A stretch of DNA of 15,981 bases. Origin: Aquirhabdus sp. (GTDB lineage: Bacteria; Pseudomonadota; Gammaproteobacteria; Pseudomonadales; Moraxellaceae). Below the pieces are notes generated by a model. It was not told the origin of the DNA and searched no databases. It saw only the letters and a list, made by a program, of their open reading frames with translations. A program made the position numbers and the translations under genes. The stretch spans positions 1-15,981 of the forward strand of contig JASLHI010000025.1 of assembly GCA_030149815.1 (NCBI GenBank). The letters run 5' to 3'. Positions 1 to 6,326 of the stretch are shown one piece after another (the first letter of the stretch is position 1; every line of letters begins with the position of its first letter).

Positions 1-293
1 AAAATTTACCGAACTCCTCTTTTTCTTTTGTTGTTCATCAGCTACAAATAACATATCACCAACCCGCAGTTATGGATAACTTGCTCATCGTTTCGATTGA
101 GGCGGTTTCATGTGGTGCAGCATCATTTGTGATCAAGCAGCACATCGAACGTGATGATATCGTTGACGGTGTGACGACTCGAGTCAGTATTGCGTCAGCA
201 GAAGTTAAGCTTGCATGCCTTAACGCTGATTTAAAACCTCGTCGTTTACCAAGTAATATCCGCGATTTAATACAAACCGCACTTTCAGATTGA
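1..293 (+). CDS. ybgC: YbgC-family acyl-CoA thioesterase, 3' part only
   Basis: The reading frame is open from the left edge (first whole codon at position 3) to the TGA at 291-293, so this is the C-terminal part of a gene that enters the window. Read without requiring a start codon, the first residues are NLPNSSFSFVVHQLQITYHQP, which line up with the central FVVRKMTVEYYAPA stretch of E. coli YbgC. The end, LKPRRLPSNIRDL, matches the family's LKMKPRALPKSI tail. YbgC proteins are small hotdog-fold thioesterases acting on acyl-CoA or acyl-ACP in the cytoplasm. The catalytic Asp lies in the missing N-terminal half. YbgC is the usual first gene of the tol-pal cluster, which follows on the same strand. 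The ATG at 72 is internal and should not be taken as the start. Confidence 0.88.
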   Translation, partial: NLPNSSFSFVVHQLQITYHQPAVMDNLLIVSIEAVSCGAASFVIKQHIERDDIVDGVTTRVSIASAEVKLACLNADLKPRRLPSNIRDLIQTALSD

Positions 294-385
294 GATATTT
301 CTACACCTTTATTTTTGTTGTAGAGATGTCATTGTTTAAACATATTTTTTAATTTTCGAACCATTGTTTTGTATAGTGATCGCTC
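294..385 (+). promoter_or_regulatory. ybgC-tolQ gap with hairpin and palindrome
   Basis: In many gammaproteobacteria ybgC and tolQ touch or overlap; here 92 bases separate them. The gap contains a hairpin with arms TCTACA (300-305) and TGTAGA (319-324), and a perfect 10-base palindrome TGTTTAAACA (333-342). A TATAGT (372-377) resembles a -10 box but has no good -35 box at the right distance and lies very close to the tolQ ATG. The hairpin is not followed by a T-run, so it is not an obvious terminator. A regulatory role is inferred only from the structure and position. Confidence 0.3.
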
Positions 386-1051
386 ATGACCCCATCGTTA
401 AGTTTTATTGATTTAATCACTCATGCGAGTGCTGTTGTAAAGTTTGTGATGCTTTTGCTGTTCGCCGCATCAGTTTACGGATGGTATCTCATTGCAAAAC
501 TTGAAATTTTAAATAGTAAAACAAATAAAGAAGATCAACATTTTGAAAAAATCTTCTGGTCTGGTGCGGAATTAAAGACACTATTTCAAAATGCACAAAT
601 CAACCCAAACAAACGTGGTTATGAAGCGATTTTCTACGAAGGATTTGCTGAGTTCGTCAAACTTCGTCAAAAAGGTGTGAGCCGCGAAGAACGTTTAGCG
701 GGTACAGAAAGAATGCTGCGTGTCTCTCTTGCGCGCCAACAAGCTCCACTTGAACAAGGTTTACCATTACTAGCAAGCATTGGTTCAGTATCACCGTACA
801 TTGGTTTGCTGGGTACGGTTTGGGGCATCATGAATGCTTTTATGGGCTTATCACAAGTTCAGCAAGCAAGTCTTGCAGCGGTCGCGCCAGGTATCGCAGA
901 GGCGCTGATTGCGACTGCAATTGGTCTGTTTGCAGCGATTCCAGCGGTTCTTGCATTCAACCGCTATAGCGCAAAAAGTGAAGCGGTATATCAACAACGC
1001 ATTCTATTCGCAGAAGAATTGACTGGCTTACTGCAACGTGAGGCGAGCTAA
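386..1051 (+). CDS. tolQ: TolQ, proton-channel subunit of the Tol-Pal motor
   Basis: This 221-residue inner-membrane protein (E. coli TolQ has 230) belongs to the MotA/TolQ/ExbB family and, with TolR, uses the proton-motive force to drive TolA. Three membrane segments are visible, at about residues 17-37, 127-150 and 169-190, with a cytoplasmic region between the first and second that includes the TolQ-like FWSG motif near 57-60. The family signature GSVSPYIGLLGTVWGIM (133-149) and the segment VAPGIAEALIATAIGLFAAIP (166-186) closely match E. coli TolQ. The ATG at 386 gives the expected N-terminus but has no convincing Shine-Dalgarno. The stop codon directly abuts the tolR ATG with no gap, so the two are very probably translationally coupled. 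Confidence 0.97.
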   Translation: MTPSLSFIDLITHASAVVKFVMLLLFAASVYGWYLIAKLEILNSKTNKEDQHFEKIFWSGAELKTLFQNAQINPNKRGYEAIFYEGFAEFVKLRQKGVSREERLAGTERMLRVSLARQQAPLEQGLPLLASIGSVSPYIGLLGTVWGIMNAFMGLSQVQQASLAAVAPGIAEALIATAIGLFAAIPAVLAFNRYSAKSEAVYQQRILFAEELTGLLQREAS

Positions 1052-1501
1052 ATGTCACTTTCAGGAAGTCCATTTGTTCGTGCAAAAAAACCACTTAAGA
1101 GCGACATGAACGTTGTGCCTTACATTGACGTCATGCTCGTGCTGTTGGTGATTTTTATGGTCACTGCACCAATGATTACTGCGGGTTTGACGGTTGATTT
1201 ACCTAAAGCCGTCAGTGATCCACTGTCTACTTCTAAAGAACCGCCAGCGATTGTCACCGTAGAATCGGATGGTAAATTATCAGTGCGTTTTGGTAGTGAA
1301 AAAGATCATGAAGTGACGCAATCAGAACTACAAGATCAATTGAAAGCCGCACAGGTTAAAAATCCGCATCTTTTAGTATTAGTTAATGGCGATAAGAAAG
1401 TGCCTTACGGTGATGTTGTAACATTAATGGCAACATTGCAGTCTAGCGGCCTTCCACAAGTCGGTTTAATGACTGAACAACCTCCAACGAAACCGCATTA
1501 A
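1052..1501 (+). CDS. tolR: TolR, ExbD-family subunit of the Tol-Pal motor
   Basis: This 149-residue protein (142 in E. coli) has a short cytoplasmic N-terminus, one membrane helix (about residues 22-42) and a periplasmic domain. The signature DMNVVPYIDVMLVLLVIFMV carries the membrane-embedded Asp26, equivalent to the proton-carrying Asp23 of E. coli TolR. Later segments, LLVLVNGDKKVPYGDVV and the final GLPQVGLMTE, fit the ExbD/TolR periplasmic fold. The ATG follows the tolQ stop immediately. The stop codon lies in the loop of a perfect hairpin (1491-1511). TolR works with TolQ to energise TolA. Confidence 0.97.
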   Translation: MSLSGSPFVRAKKPLKSDMNVVPYIDVMLVLLVIFMVTAPMITAGLTVDLPKAVSDPLSTSKEPPAIVTVESDGKLSVRFGSEKDHEVTQSELQDQLKAAQVKNPHLLVLVNGDKKVPYGDVVTLMATLQSSGLPQVGLMTEQPPTKPH

Positions 1502-1511
1502 ACATGCGGTT
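1491..1511 (+). other. Hairpin over the tolR stop codon
   Basis: The arms AACCGCAT (1491-1498) and ATGCGGTT (1504-1511) pair perfectly over 8 bases around a 5-base loop (1499-1503) that contains most of the tolR TAA. No T-run follows, so it is not a typical terminator. Inside an operon it could stabilise or mark a processing point between tolR and tolA, or modulate tolA translation. The structure is plain in the sequence; the role is inferred. Confidence 0.5.
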
Positions 1512-1528
1512 AGTGGGAATTTAAAGAT

Positions 1529-1567
1529 ATGTATTTCAATTATTTAATGCTGACAACAACACTGTGA
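1529..1567 (+). CDS. Possible 12-codon leader ORF overlapping the tolA start
   Basis: An ATG at 1529 opens a 12-codon frame (MYFNYLMLTTTL) whose TGA (1565-1567) overlaps the GTG start of tolA (1564-1566) as GTGA. GGGA at 1515-1518 could serve as a ribosome binding site 10 bases upstream. The tolA GTG itself has no Shine-Dalgarno, so ribosomes finishing this leader could re-initiate there. An ORF this short can easily arise by chance, and the product probably has no function of its own. Confidence 0.25.
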   Translation: MYFNYLMLTTTL

Positions 1568-2853
1568 ATTCAATCAACGTCGTATCGCCCAGACAACCAC
1601 ATGGTGTGACAAAACCACACACCTCGGATCGAGCACCGCTCGTATTTACAGTCATTCTGCATATCGTTGTTTTGACGGTATTAATCTGGTTTGGAAAAAA
1701 TTTAGCACCTCTGCCCGTTCCTAAGCATATCCAAGCAGTCATCATGCCTTCTTCGGTCATGAATAATAACGCATCTCAAGCTGAGCCAAAAAGCAACCAT
1801 GCACCAAGCTTGCCGCCTGATCAACCAATCAAACAACAAGTCGAAAAGCAACAGATTGAAAAACAGCAAAAAGCTGAAGAACGTAAAGCTGAAAAAGCCG
1901 CGGAAGTTGCCGCAACCGCGCTTGCAGCAGAAAAAGCTGCTGCATTAGCGAAGCAACAAGAAGCTAAGCAACAAGAAGCTAAGCAACAAGAAGCTAAGCA
2001 ACAAGAAAAACTCGAATATGCAAAAGCTCAAGCTGCAAAACAAGCTGAAGCAGATAAGCAGGCTGAAGTCGAACGTGCCTATGCGCTTAAAAAAGCTGAA
2101 CATGCAGAAAAGCTAAAAGCTGAACTTGAAAAAAAACGTTTAGCGAAAGAAAAAGCGGATGAAGATAAAGCGCAAGCACTCGCCGCTCAAAAACTGCAAG
2201 AAAAAAAAGATGCAGAAGAAGCAAAAAAACAAGCTGCTAAAGATGCTAAAGCTGAAAAAATCCGAGAAATGAAAGAAGCAAAAGCCGCTCAAGAAAAAGC
2301 AGATAAAGAGCAAGCGCTTAAAGACGCTAAGGCAAAGGAAAAAACTGAAAAGGAACAAGCATTAAAAGATGCCAAAGCAAAAGAGAAAGCTGAAAAAGAA
2401 GCTGCGGATAAAGCCGCCAAAGAACAAGCGATCAAAGATGCTAAAGCTCAGGAAAAAGCCGATAAACTCAAAGCCGCGAAAGAAGCTGCCGATGCCAAAC
2501 GTCGATTAATGCAATCATTGGGCAATGATGATGCCGAGGTCAGTAATCTAAAAGGTCAAGTTGCCGCAAATGCCAAAGCAAATAGTGTCGGTAAATATGC
2601 AGCAAAAATTCAATCTCGCATCAAAAGTGCTTGGCATGTGCCAGCTGGCAGTTCTGGTTTAAAAGCAACCGCCCGATTTACCTTAGGTTCTGATGGCTCT
2701 GTTGCAAGTGTCGTGATCACTCACTCAAGCGGCAATGACGATTTTGATGCCAGCATCAAAGCTTTACGCAATCTAAGCGGTGTTCCTGTACCAGATGATT
2801 CCGATACATTTAGTCAGGTTAAAGCGCCAACCATTACATTTGTAGCACCATGA
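1564..2853 (+). CDS. tolA: TolA, periplasm-spanning arm of the Tol-Pal system
   Basis: TolA is anchored in the inner membrane, is pulled by TolQR and reaches across the periplasm to Pal/TolB. The 429 residues show the three-domain plan. The membrane helix at about 25-43 includes TVILHIVV; His33 and Thr29 match the His22/Ser18 face of E. coli TolA that contacts TolQ. A very long Lys/Ala/Glu-rich coiled-coil arm runs from about 85 to 320, and a globular C-terminal domain (about 325-429) contains KYAAKIQSRIKSAW and TARFTLGSDGSV. The chosen start is GTG at 1564; no ATG lies upstream before an in-frame stop at 1522. A second in-frame GTG at 1606 would still precede the helix, so the exact start is uncertain. 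The TGA overlaps an ATG at 2850, although tolB probably starts at 2892. Confidence 0.95.
   Translation: MNSINVVSPRQPHGVTKPHTSDRAPLVFTVILHIVVLTVLIWFGKNLAPLPVPKHIQAVIMPSSVMNNNASQAEPKSNHAPSLPPDQPIKQQVEKQQIEKQQKAEERKAEKAAEVAATALAAEKAAALAKQQEAKQQEAKQQEAKQQEKLEYAKAQAAKQAEADKQAEVERAYALKKAEHAEKLKAELEKKRLAKEKADEDKAQALAAQKLQEKKDAEEAKKQAAKDAKAEKIREMKEAKAAQEKADKEQALKDAKAKEKTEKEQALKDAKAKEKAEKEAADKAAKEQAIKDAKAQEKADKLKAAKEAADAKRRLMQSLGNDDAEVSNLKGQVAANAKANSVGKYAAKIQSRIKSAWHVPAGSSGLKATARFTLGSDGSVASVVITHSSGNDDFDASIKALRNLSGVPVPDDSDTFSQVKAPTITFVAP
1951..2007 (+). repeat. 15-base tandem repeat within tolA
   Basis: Three perfect head-to-tail copies of AAGCAACAAGAAGCT (1951-1965, 1966-1980, 1981-1995) are followed by a partial fourth (1996-2007). 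Each copy encodes KQQEA in the coiled-coil arm. The unit is a multiple of three, so gain or loss of copies would lengthen or shorten the arm without a frameshift. The identity at DNA level suggests recent duplication by slippage. Further downstream (about 2305-2465) a longer, diverged KDAKAKEK-type repeat continues the same pattern at protein level. Confidence 0.9.
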
Positions 2854-2877
2854 TTAGTTTTAAATTAAATACTCACC

Positions 2878-2883
2878 TAGGAG
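2878..2883 (+). promoter_or_regulatory. Shine-Dalgarno deciding the tolB start
   Basis: TAGGAG (2878-2883) lies 8 bases before the ATG at 2892. The ATG at 2850, which overlaps the tolA stop, has no comparable site. Starting at 2892 also puts a normal signal peptide at the N-terminus. Confidence 0.7.
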
Positions 2884-2891
2884 TAAAACCG

Positions 2892-4202
2892 ATGCTCACT
2901 AAAAGCTCTTTATTAACTAGAAGCTCTTTATTTAGAAGTAGCGCTTTATCCATCGCCTTGTTCTGCTTGATGCCCATCAATCTCAGTCATGCTGAATTGC
3001 AACTTGAGATTGTCAAAGCACCTGACCAAGCTCCGCAAATTGCGATTGTACCGTTTGCCTCAGATGCAACCTTGCAGCCCATTATTCAAAGTGACTTGCA
3101 GCGCTCAGGTAAGTTTGCAAGTGGCGCAAACCTACCAGCGATGCCGACGACCAGTCAGGACGTCGAAGCCAATCAACAAGTTTGGCAAAATGCCAAAATT
3201 CCTTATGTTGTAGTGGGTCAAGTACGCCCTAATGGCAATGGTTTTACCGTTCAATACGAACTCGTCGATGTGCAAAAAAACACCCGCATCCTAGGTGAAT
3301 CGATGAATGTTCCAGCTAACCGTATGCGCTCGGCTGCACATCTCATCGCGGATAAAATTTATCAGGCTTTAACGGGTATACATGGAGATTTCTCAGGTCG
3401 GATTGGCTATGTTTTACTGGATAAAGTGAACGGTAAGCGTATTTATACACTTCAAGTTGCTGATACTGACGGACATGAGCCACGTACAGTATTGACATCA
3501 AAAGAGCCTATTCTCTCGCCAACTTGGACACCTGATGGTAAGAAGCTGGCTTACGTTTCTTTTGAAAGTGGTCGTCCAGCTATTTACTTACAAGACCTCG
3601 CTTCGGGAAGCCGTGAAATTCTTGCTCAATATGCGGGCTTAAATGGCGCACCGAGTTTTTCACCTGACGGTAGAAGTATGTTATTTACAACTTCGAAAGA
3701 TGGTGCACCTGATATTTATCAAATGGATCTGGCAACAAAACAACTACGTCGCCTCACCAACGATAGTGCTATAGATACCGAAGCACGTTACGCACCAGAT
3801 GGCAAAAGTTTTATTTTTACCTCTGATCGCGGAGGCTCACCACAGATCTATCGCTATAACTTCGATGATGGTAACTCTCGTCGTTTAACGTTTAAAGGGA
3901 GCTTCAACGCGCGTGGTAGCCTCAGTAAAGATGGTCAATCGATTGCAATGGTACATCGCCAAGGCGGACAAAACTTCCAGATCGCAATACAAGACATTAA
4001 CTCTGGCATTGTGACTATTTTGACCCAAACACCATTAGACGAATCACCAAGCTTCTCACCAAATGGTCAAATGATTGTTTATGCCACACGTGAAAATGGT
4101 CGTGGATTACTATCGATCATTTCTACTGATGGTCGTTTCAGAATGCGTCTACCAAGCCAAACTGGTGAGGTACGCGAAGCAACTTGGGCACCAACAAACT
4201 AA
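2892..4202 (+). CDS. tolB: TolB, periplasmic beta-propeller protein of Tol-Pal
   Basis: From the ATG at 2892 the protein has 436 residues (430 in E. coli). A Sec signal peptide with a hydrophobic core (SALSIALFCLMP) ends at SHA before ELQLEI, giving a mature start like that of E. coli TolB. An N-terminal domain (PQIAIVPFASD and following) is followed by a six-bladed propeller. The TolB/PD40 repeats are clear: LSPTWTPDGKKLAY, GAPSFSPDGRSMLF, TEARYAPDGKSFIF, ARGSLSKDGQSIAM, ESPSFSPNGQMIVY and a last REATWAPTN. The propeller binds Pal, and the N-terminus of the mature protein signals to TolA. Starting at 2850 would add 14 residues ahead of the signal peptide, which seems less likely. The signal-peptide DNA has an imperfect repeat of AGCTCTTTATT (near 2905 and 2923). 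Confidence 0.96.
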   Translation: MLTKSSLLTRSSLFRSSALSIALFCLMPINLSHAELQLEIVKAPDQAPQIAIVPFASDATLQPIIQSDLQRSGKFASGANLPAMPTTSQDVEANQQVWQNAKIPYVVVGQVRPNGNGFTVQYELVDVQKNTRILGESMNVPANRMRSAAHLIADKIYQALTGIHGDFSGRIGYVLLDKVNGKRIYTLQVADTDGHEPRTVLTSKEPILSPTWTPDGKKLAYVSFESGRPAIYLQDLASGSREILAQYAGLNGAPSFSPDGRSMLFTTSKDGAPDIYQMDLATKQLRRLTNDSAIDTEARYAPDGKSFIFTSDRGGSPQIYRYNFDDGNSRRLTFKGSFNARGSLSKDGQSIAMVHRQGGQNFQIAIQDINSGIVTILTQTPLDESPSFSPNGQMIVYATRENGRGLLSIISTDGRFRMRLPSQTGEVREATWAPTN

Positions 4203-4221
4203 ATTCGTCATATTGAAATAT

Positions 4222-4281
4222 AGTCATGTTAATTAAATAAATTTAACTAGCATGACTGCTTGAATATCACCAATATTCAGC
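4222..4281 (+). other. Two hairpins between tolB and pal
   Basis: The 125-base tolB-pal gap contains two inverted repeats. The first has arms AGTCATG (4222-4228) and CATGACT (4251-4257), with AT-rich inner pairing. The second has arms TGAATAT (4261-4267) and ATATTCA (4273-4279) around a 5-base loop, extended by a G-C pair step on each side with one bulge. Neither is followed directly by a T-run. They may act as mRNA processing or stabilising structures that allow pal, a very abundant lipoprotein, to be expressed at a different level from tolQRAB. I saw no convincing sigma-70 promoter here. Confidence 0.45.
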
Positions 4282-4327
4282 TTTATTCAACATCATATTT
4301 TTTACTTTAACTTAAAGGAAAACTGGA

Positions 4328-4912
4328 ATGAAAAACATTCATCTTCTTGCTGTTACTGCTTTATTAGCAACGTTTGCAATCACTGGTTGTACAACTAAAC
4401 CCGTCGTTAAAAATCCAAACTCATCCGCACTTGCTGGTAACGGCGCTGATGGTGCTAACGGCGCGAGCACAACTGGTCTTGGTGCAAACGGCGATTTGAA
4501 CAGTAATGGTTTAAATGGTAATGGCCAAAATGGCAATGGTTTGCAAGATGCGGTTCACCGTGCATTGTTAGCGCGCGTAGTTCACTTTGATCTAGACAGC
4601 AGTGATCTTGCACAAAGTGATTTTGCAACATTAAATGCACATGCAAACTATCTCGCTCAAAACGGTGCGGCGCACGTCACACTGACAGGTCACACCGACG
4701 AACGTGGTACTCGTGAATACAATATGGCTCTTGGTGAACGTCGTGCAAAATCAGTTCAAACTTACCTGCTCACCAATGGTGCACATGCGGATCAAATCGA
4801 TGTGGTCAGCTATGGTAAAGAAAAACCTGTCAACGAAGGCCATGACGAAGCAGCATGGGCAGAAAATCGCCGCGTAGAAATCGGTTATGACAAATTAGAT
4901 CCAAACAAATAA
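4328..4912 (+). CDS. pal: Pal, peptidoglycan-associated outer-membrane lipoprotein
   Basis: Pal links the outer membrane to peptidoglycan and is the outer-membrane end of Tol-Pal. The 194 residues begin with a lipoprotein signal and lipobox ITGC, with the lipidated Cys21 followed by Thr, which suits outer-membrane sorting. An unusual Asn/Gly-rich linker fills about 33-72 (NSNGLNGNGQNGNG). The OmpA-like peptidoglycan-binding domain (about 80-190) carries VVHFDLDSSDL and LTGHTDERGTREYNMALGERRA. Asp124 and Arg139 have the 15-residue spacing of the diaminopimelate-binding pair of OmpA (Asp271/Arg286). AGGA at 4316-4319 is a good ribosome binding site 8 bases before the ATG. The operon ends here at a terminator; cpoB (ybgF), which follows pal in E. 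coli, is absent from this position. Confidence 0.97.
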   Translation: MKNIHLLAVTALLATFAITGCTTKPVVKNPNSSALAGNGADGANGASTTGLGANGDLNSNGLNGNGQNGNGLQDAVHRALLARVVHFDLDSSDLAQSDFATLNAHANYLAQNGAAHVTLTGHTDERGTREYNMALGERRAKSVQTYLLTNGAHADQIDVVSYGKEKPVNEGHDEAAWAENRRVEIGYDKLDPNK

Positions 4913-4929
4913 TTGATTTTTAATCTATT

Positions 4930-4957
4930 AAAAAGCCCAGATGATTCTGGGCTTTTT
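4930..4957. terminator. Bidirectional terminator between pal and the acyl-CoA dehydrogenase
   Basis: AAAAAGCCCAG (4930-4940) pairs perfectly with CTGGGCTTTTT (4947-4957) around a 6-base loop. It has a GC-rich core and a T-run on either strand. It sits 17 bases after pal and 52 bases beyond the end of the convergent acyl-CoA dehydrogenase gene, so it can end both transcripts. Confidence 0.92.
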
Positions 4958-5009
4958 CACATCTGATCTCAAAAACTAGCTAATTGAGCTTGTTGGCATC
5001 AACTCTAAA

Positions 5010-6152
5010 TCAACGACCTAAAATATCGCGTGCTACAACTTCTTTCATAATTTCATTAGTTCCACCGTAGATGCGTTGAATACGTGCATCAACATAGAAA
5101 CGAGAAATTGGATATTCAGTCATATAACCGTAGCCACCAAACATTTGCAGCAAGTTGTCAGCAACTTTACATTGCACATCTGATGCATGAGCTTTTACAG
5201 CCGCAGCAGTCGGCACATCAAGTTGACCGTTCATATAGAGTTCAGTGCTTTGGCGAACAAATGCTTCCGTTGCAAGAGCATCAATTTTTGCTTGAGCAAG
5301 TGTAAAGCGTGTGTTTTGCAGCTTCGCAATAGACTGTCCAAATGCTTGACGCTCATTGACATAATTAATCGTCACGTCAATCGCACCGAAAATTGATCCC
5401 AATGCAGTCACAGCAATACCCAAACGTTCACGTGGCAAGTTTTGCATTAAATAAGCAAAGCCCTGTCCTGCGCTACCTAATAGCTGGTTTTTTGGAACTT
5501 TAACATTATCAAAGAATAACTCTGAAGTGTCTTGGCTATGCAAACCAATCTTGTCGAGATTGGTTCCTTTTTTAAAGCCTTCCAAAGTAGTATCAACCAA
5601 TAATAAAGACACACCTTTCGCACGCGCAGCTGGATCGGTCTTTGCTGCGATGATCACGAGTCCAGCATGTTGACCATTTGAAATAAAGGTTTTAGAACCA
5701 TTCAAGACATAATGATCATCATTCAAAATCGCTGTACTACGAAGCGCTTGCAAGTCAGAACCTGCACCTGGCTCAGTCATGCCAATCGCACCAACAACTT
5801 CACCACTCACTAGTTTTGGAATCCAGTAATGTTTTTGTTCTTCAGTACCAATATGCAAAACGTAAGGCGCAGTAATTTCAGAATGCACAGAAATTGCTGT
5901 AGACAATGAGCCATAGCCTGCACGCGCAGACTCTTCAACCAACATCAATGAGTAGTTTACTGGAACACCGTAACCACCGTATTCTTCTGGCATATCGACG
6001 CAGAGATAGCCATTTTCACCCAGTTTATTCCACACTTCGCGAGGCATGATGCCTTCTTTTTCCCATGTCGCATAATATGGCTCAATGTTGTCCAACATAA
6101 AACGGCGAAAATTATCACGAAATAGTTCCAAATCTGCATCATGAGCCAACAT
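5010..6152 (-). CDS. Acyl-CoA dehydrogenase, long-chain (LCAD) type
   Basis: This 380-residue cytoplasmic FAD enzyme catalyses the first oxidation of acyl-CoA thioesters and passes electrons to electron-transfer flavoprotein. The N-terminal helical domain (about 1-118), the middle beta domain with GAIGMTEPGAGSDLQ (121-135) and FISNG, and the C-terminal helical domain with RQAFG (268-272) and QMFGGYGYMTEYP (336-348) are all in order. The end, IYGGTNEIMKEVVARDIL, has Gly363 where medium-chain enzymes have the catalytic Glu. Glu242 in LPRERL aligns with the catalytic Glu of mammalian LCAD (LPQERL) and so is the likely base. On the minus strand, AAGGA (complement of 6159-6163) precedes the ATG at a good distance. 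No neighbouring beta-oxidation genes were seen, so the substrate (long straight or branched chain) cannot be told. Confidence 0.93.
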   Translation of the reverse strand: MLAHDADLELFRDNFRRFMLDNIEPYYATWEKEGIMPREVWNKLGENGYLCVDMPEEYGGYGVPVNYSLMLVEESARAGYGSLSTAISVHSEITAPYVLHIGTEEQKHYWIPKLVSGEVVGAIGMTEPGAGSDLQALRSTAILNDDHYVLNGSKTFISNGQHAGLVIIAAKTDPAARAKGVSLLLVDTTLEGFKKGTNLDKIGLHSQDTSELFFDNVKVPKNQLLGSAGQGFAYLMQNLPRERLGIAVTALGSIFGAIDVTINYVNERQAFGQSIAKLQNTRFTLAQAKIDALATEAFVRQSTELYMNGQLDVPTAAAVKAHASDVQCKVADNLLQMFGGYGYMTEYPISRFYVDARIQRIYGGTNEIMKEVVARDILGR

Positions 6153-6224
6153 AGAAAATCCTTGAGAGCTTGTGTGGATGAAATAATTAACAGAAAAAAC
6201 AAACAGCGTCTAACGATTGTACTG

Positions 6225-6230
6225 ATTATA
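6225..6230 (-). promoter_or_regulatory. Candidate -10 box for the acyl-CoA dehydrogenase gene
   Basis: The minus strand reads TATAAT, a perfect -10 box, about 73 bases upstream of the ATG. The -35 region at 16-18 bases spacing (TCCATC or neighbours) is poor. The 174-base divergent region 6153-6326 must hold the promoters of both this gene and ybiB. I found no convincing plus-strand promoter in it. Confidence 0.35.
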
Positions 6231-6326
6231 AACCAATCCCGCGTTATGATGGATTGATAAATTAATTCAGAACCATTGATCTAATTTACAATATCGATTG
6301 CCTTATCAGTTGGATGAAATGTAGCC

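Noticed and set aside
72..293. A separate 73-residue gene starting at ATG 72
   Set aside because: The frame is open upstream to the window edge and that upstream part matches YbgC, so the ATG is internal.
1951..2007. Regular repeats suggesting a small CRISPR-like array
   Set aside because: The units are contiguous with no spacers and encode KQQEA in frame within tolA.
2140..2358. A minus-strand ORF rich in Phe and Ser opposite tolA
   Set aside because: It is the complement of the Lys/Glu-rich tolA coiled-coil codons; the composition follows from AAA/GAA codons and there is no ribosome binding site or family match.
4222..4281. Rho-independent terminator between tolB and pal
   Set aside because: The stems are AT-rich and not followed directly by a T-run; an operon-internal processing or stabilising role fits better.
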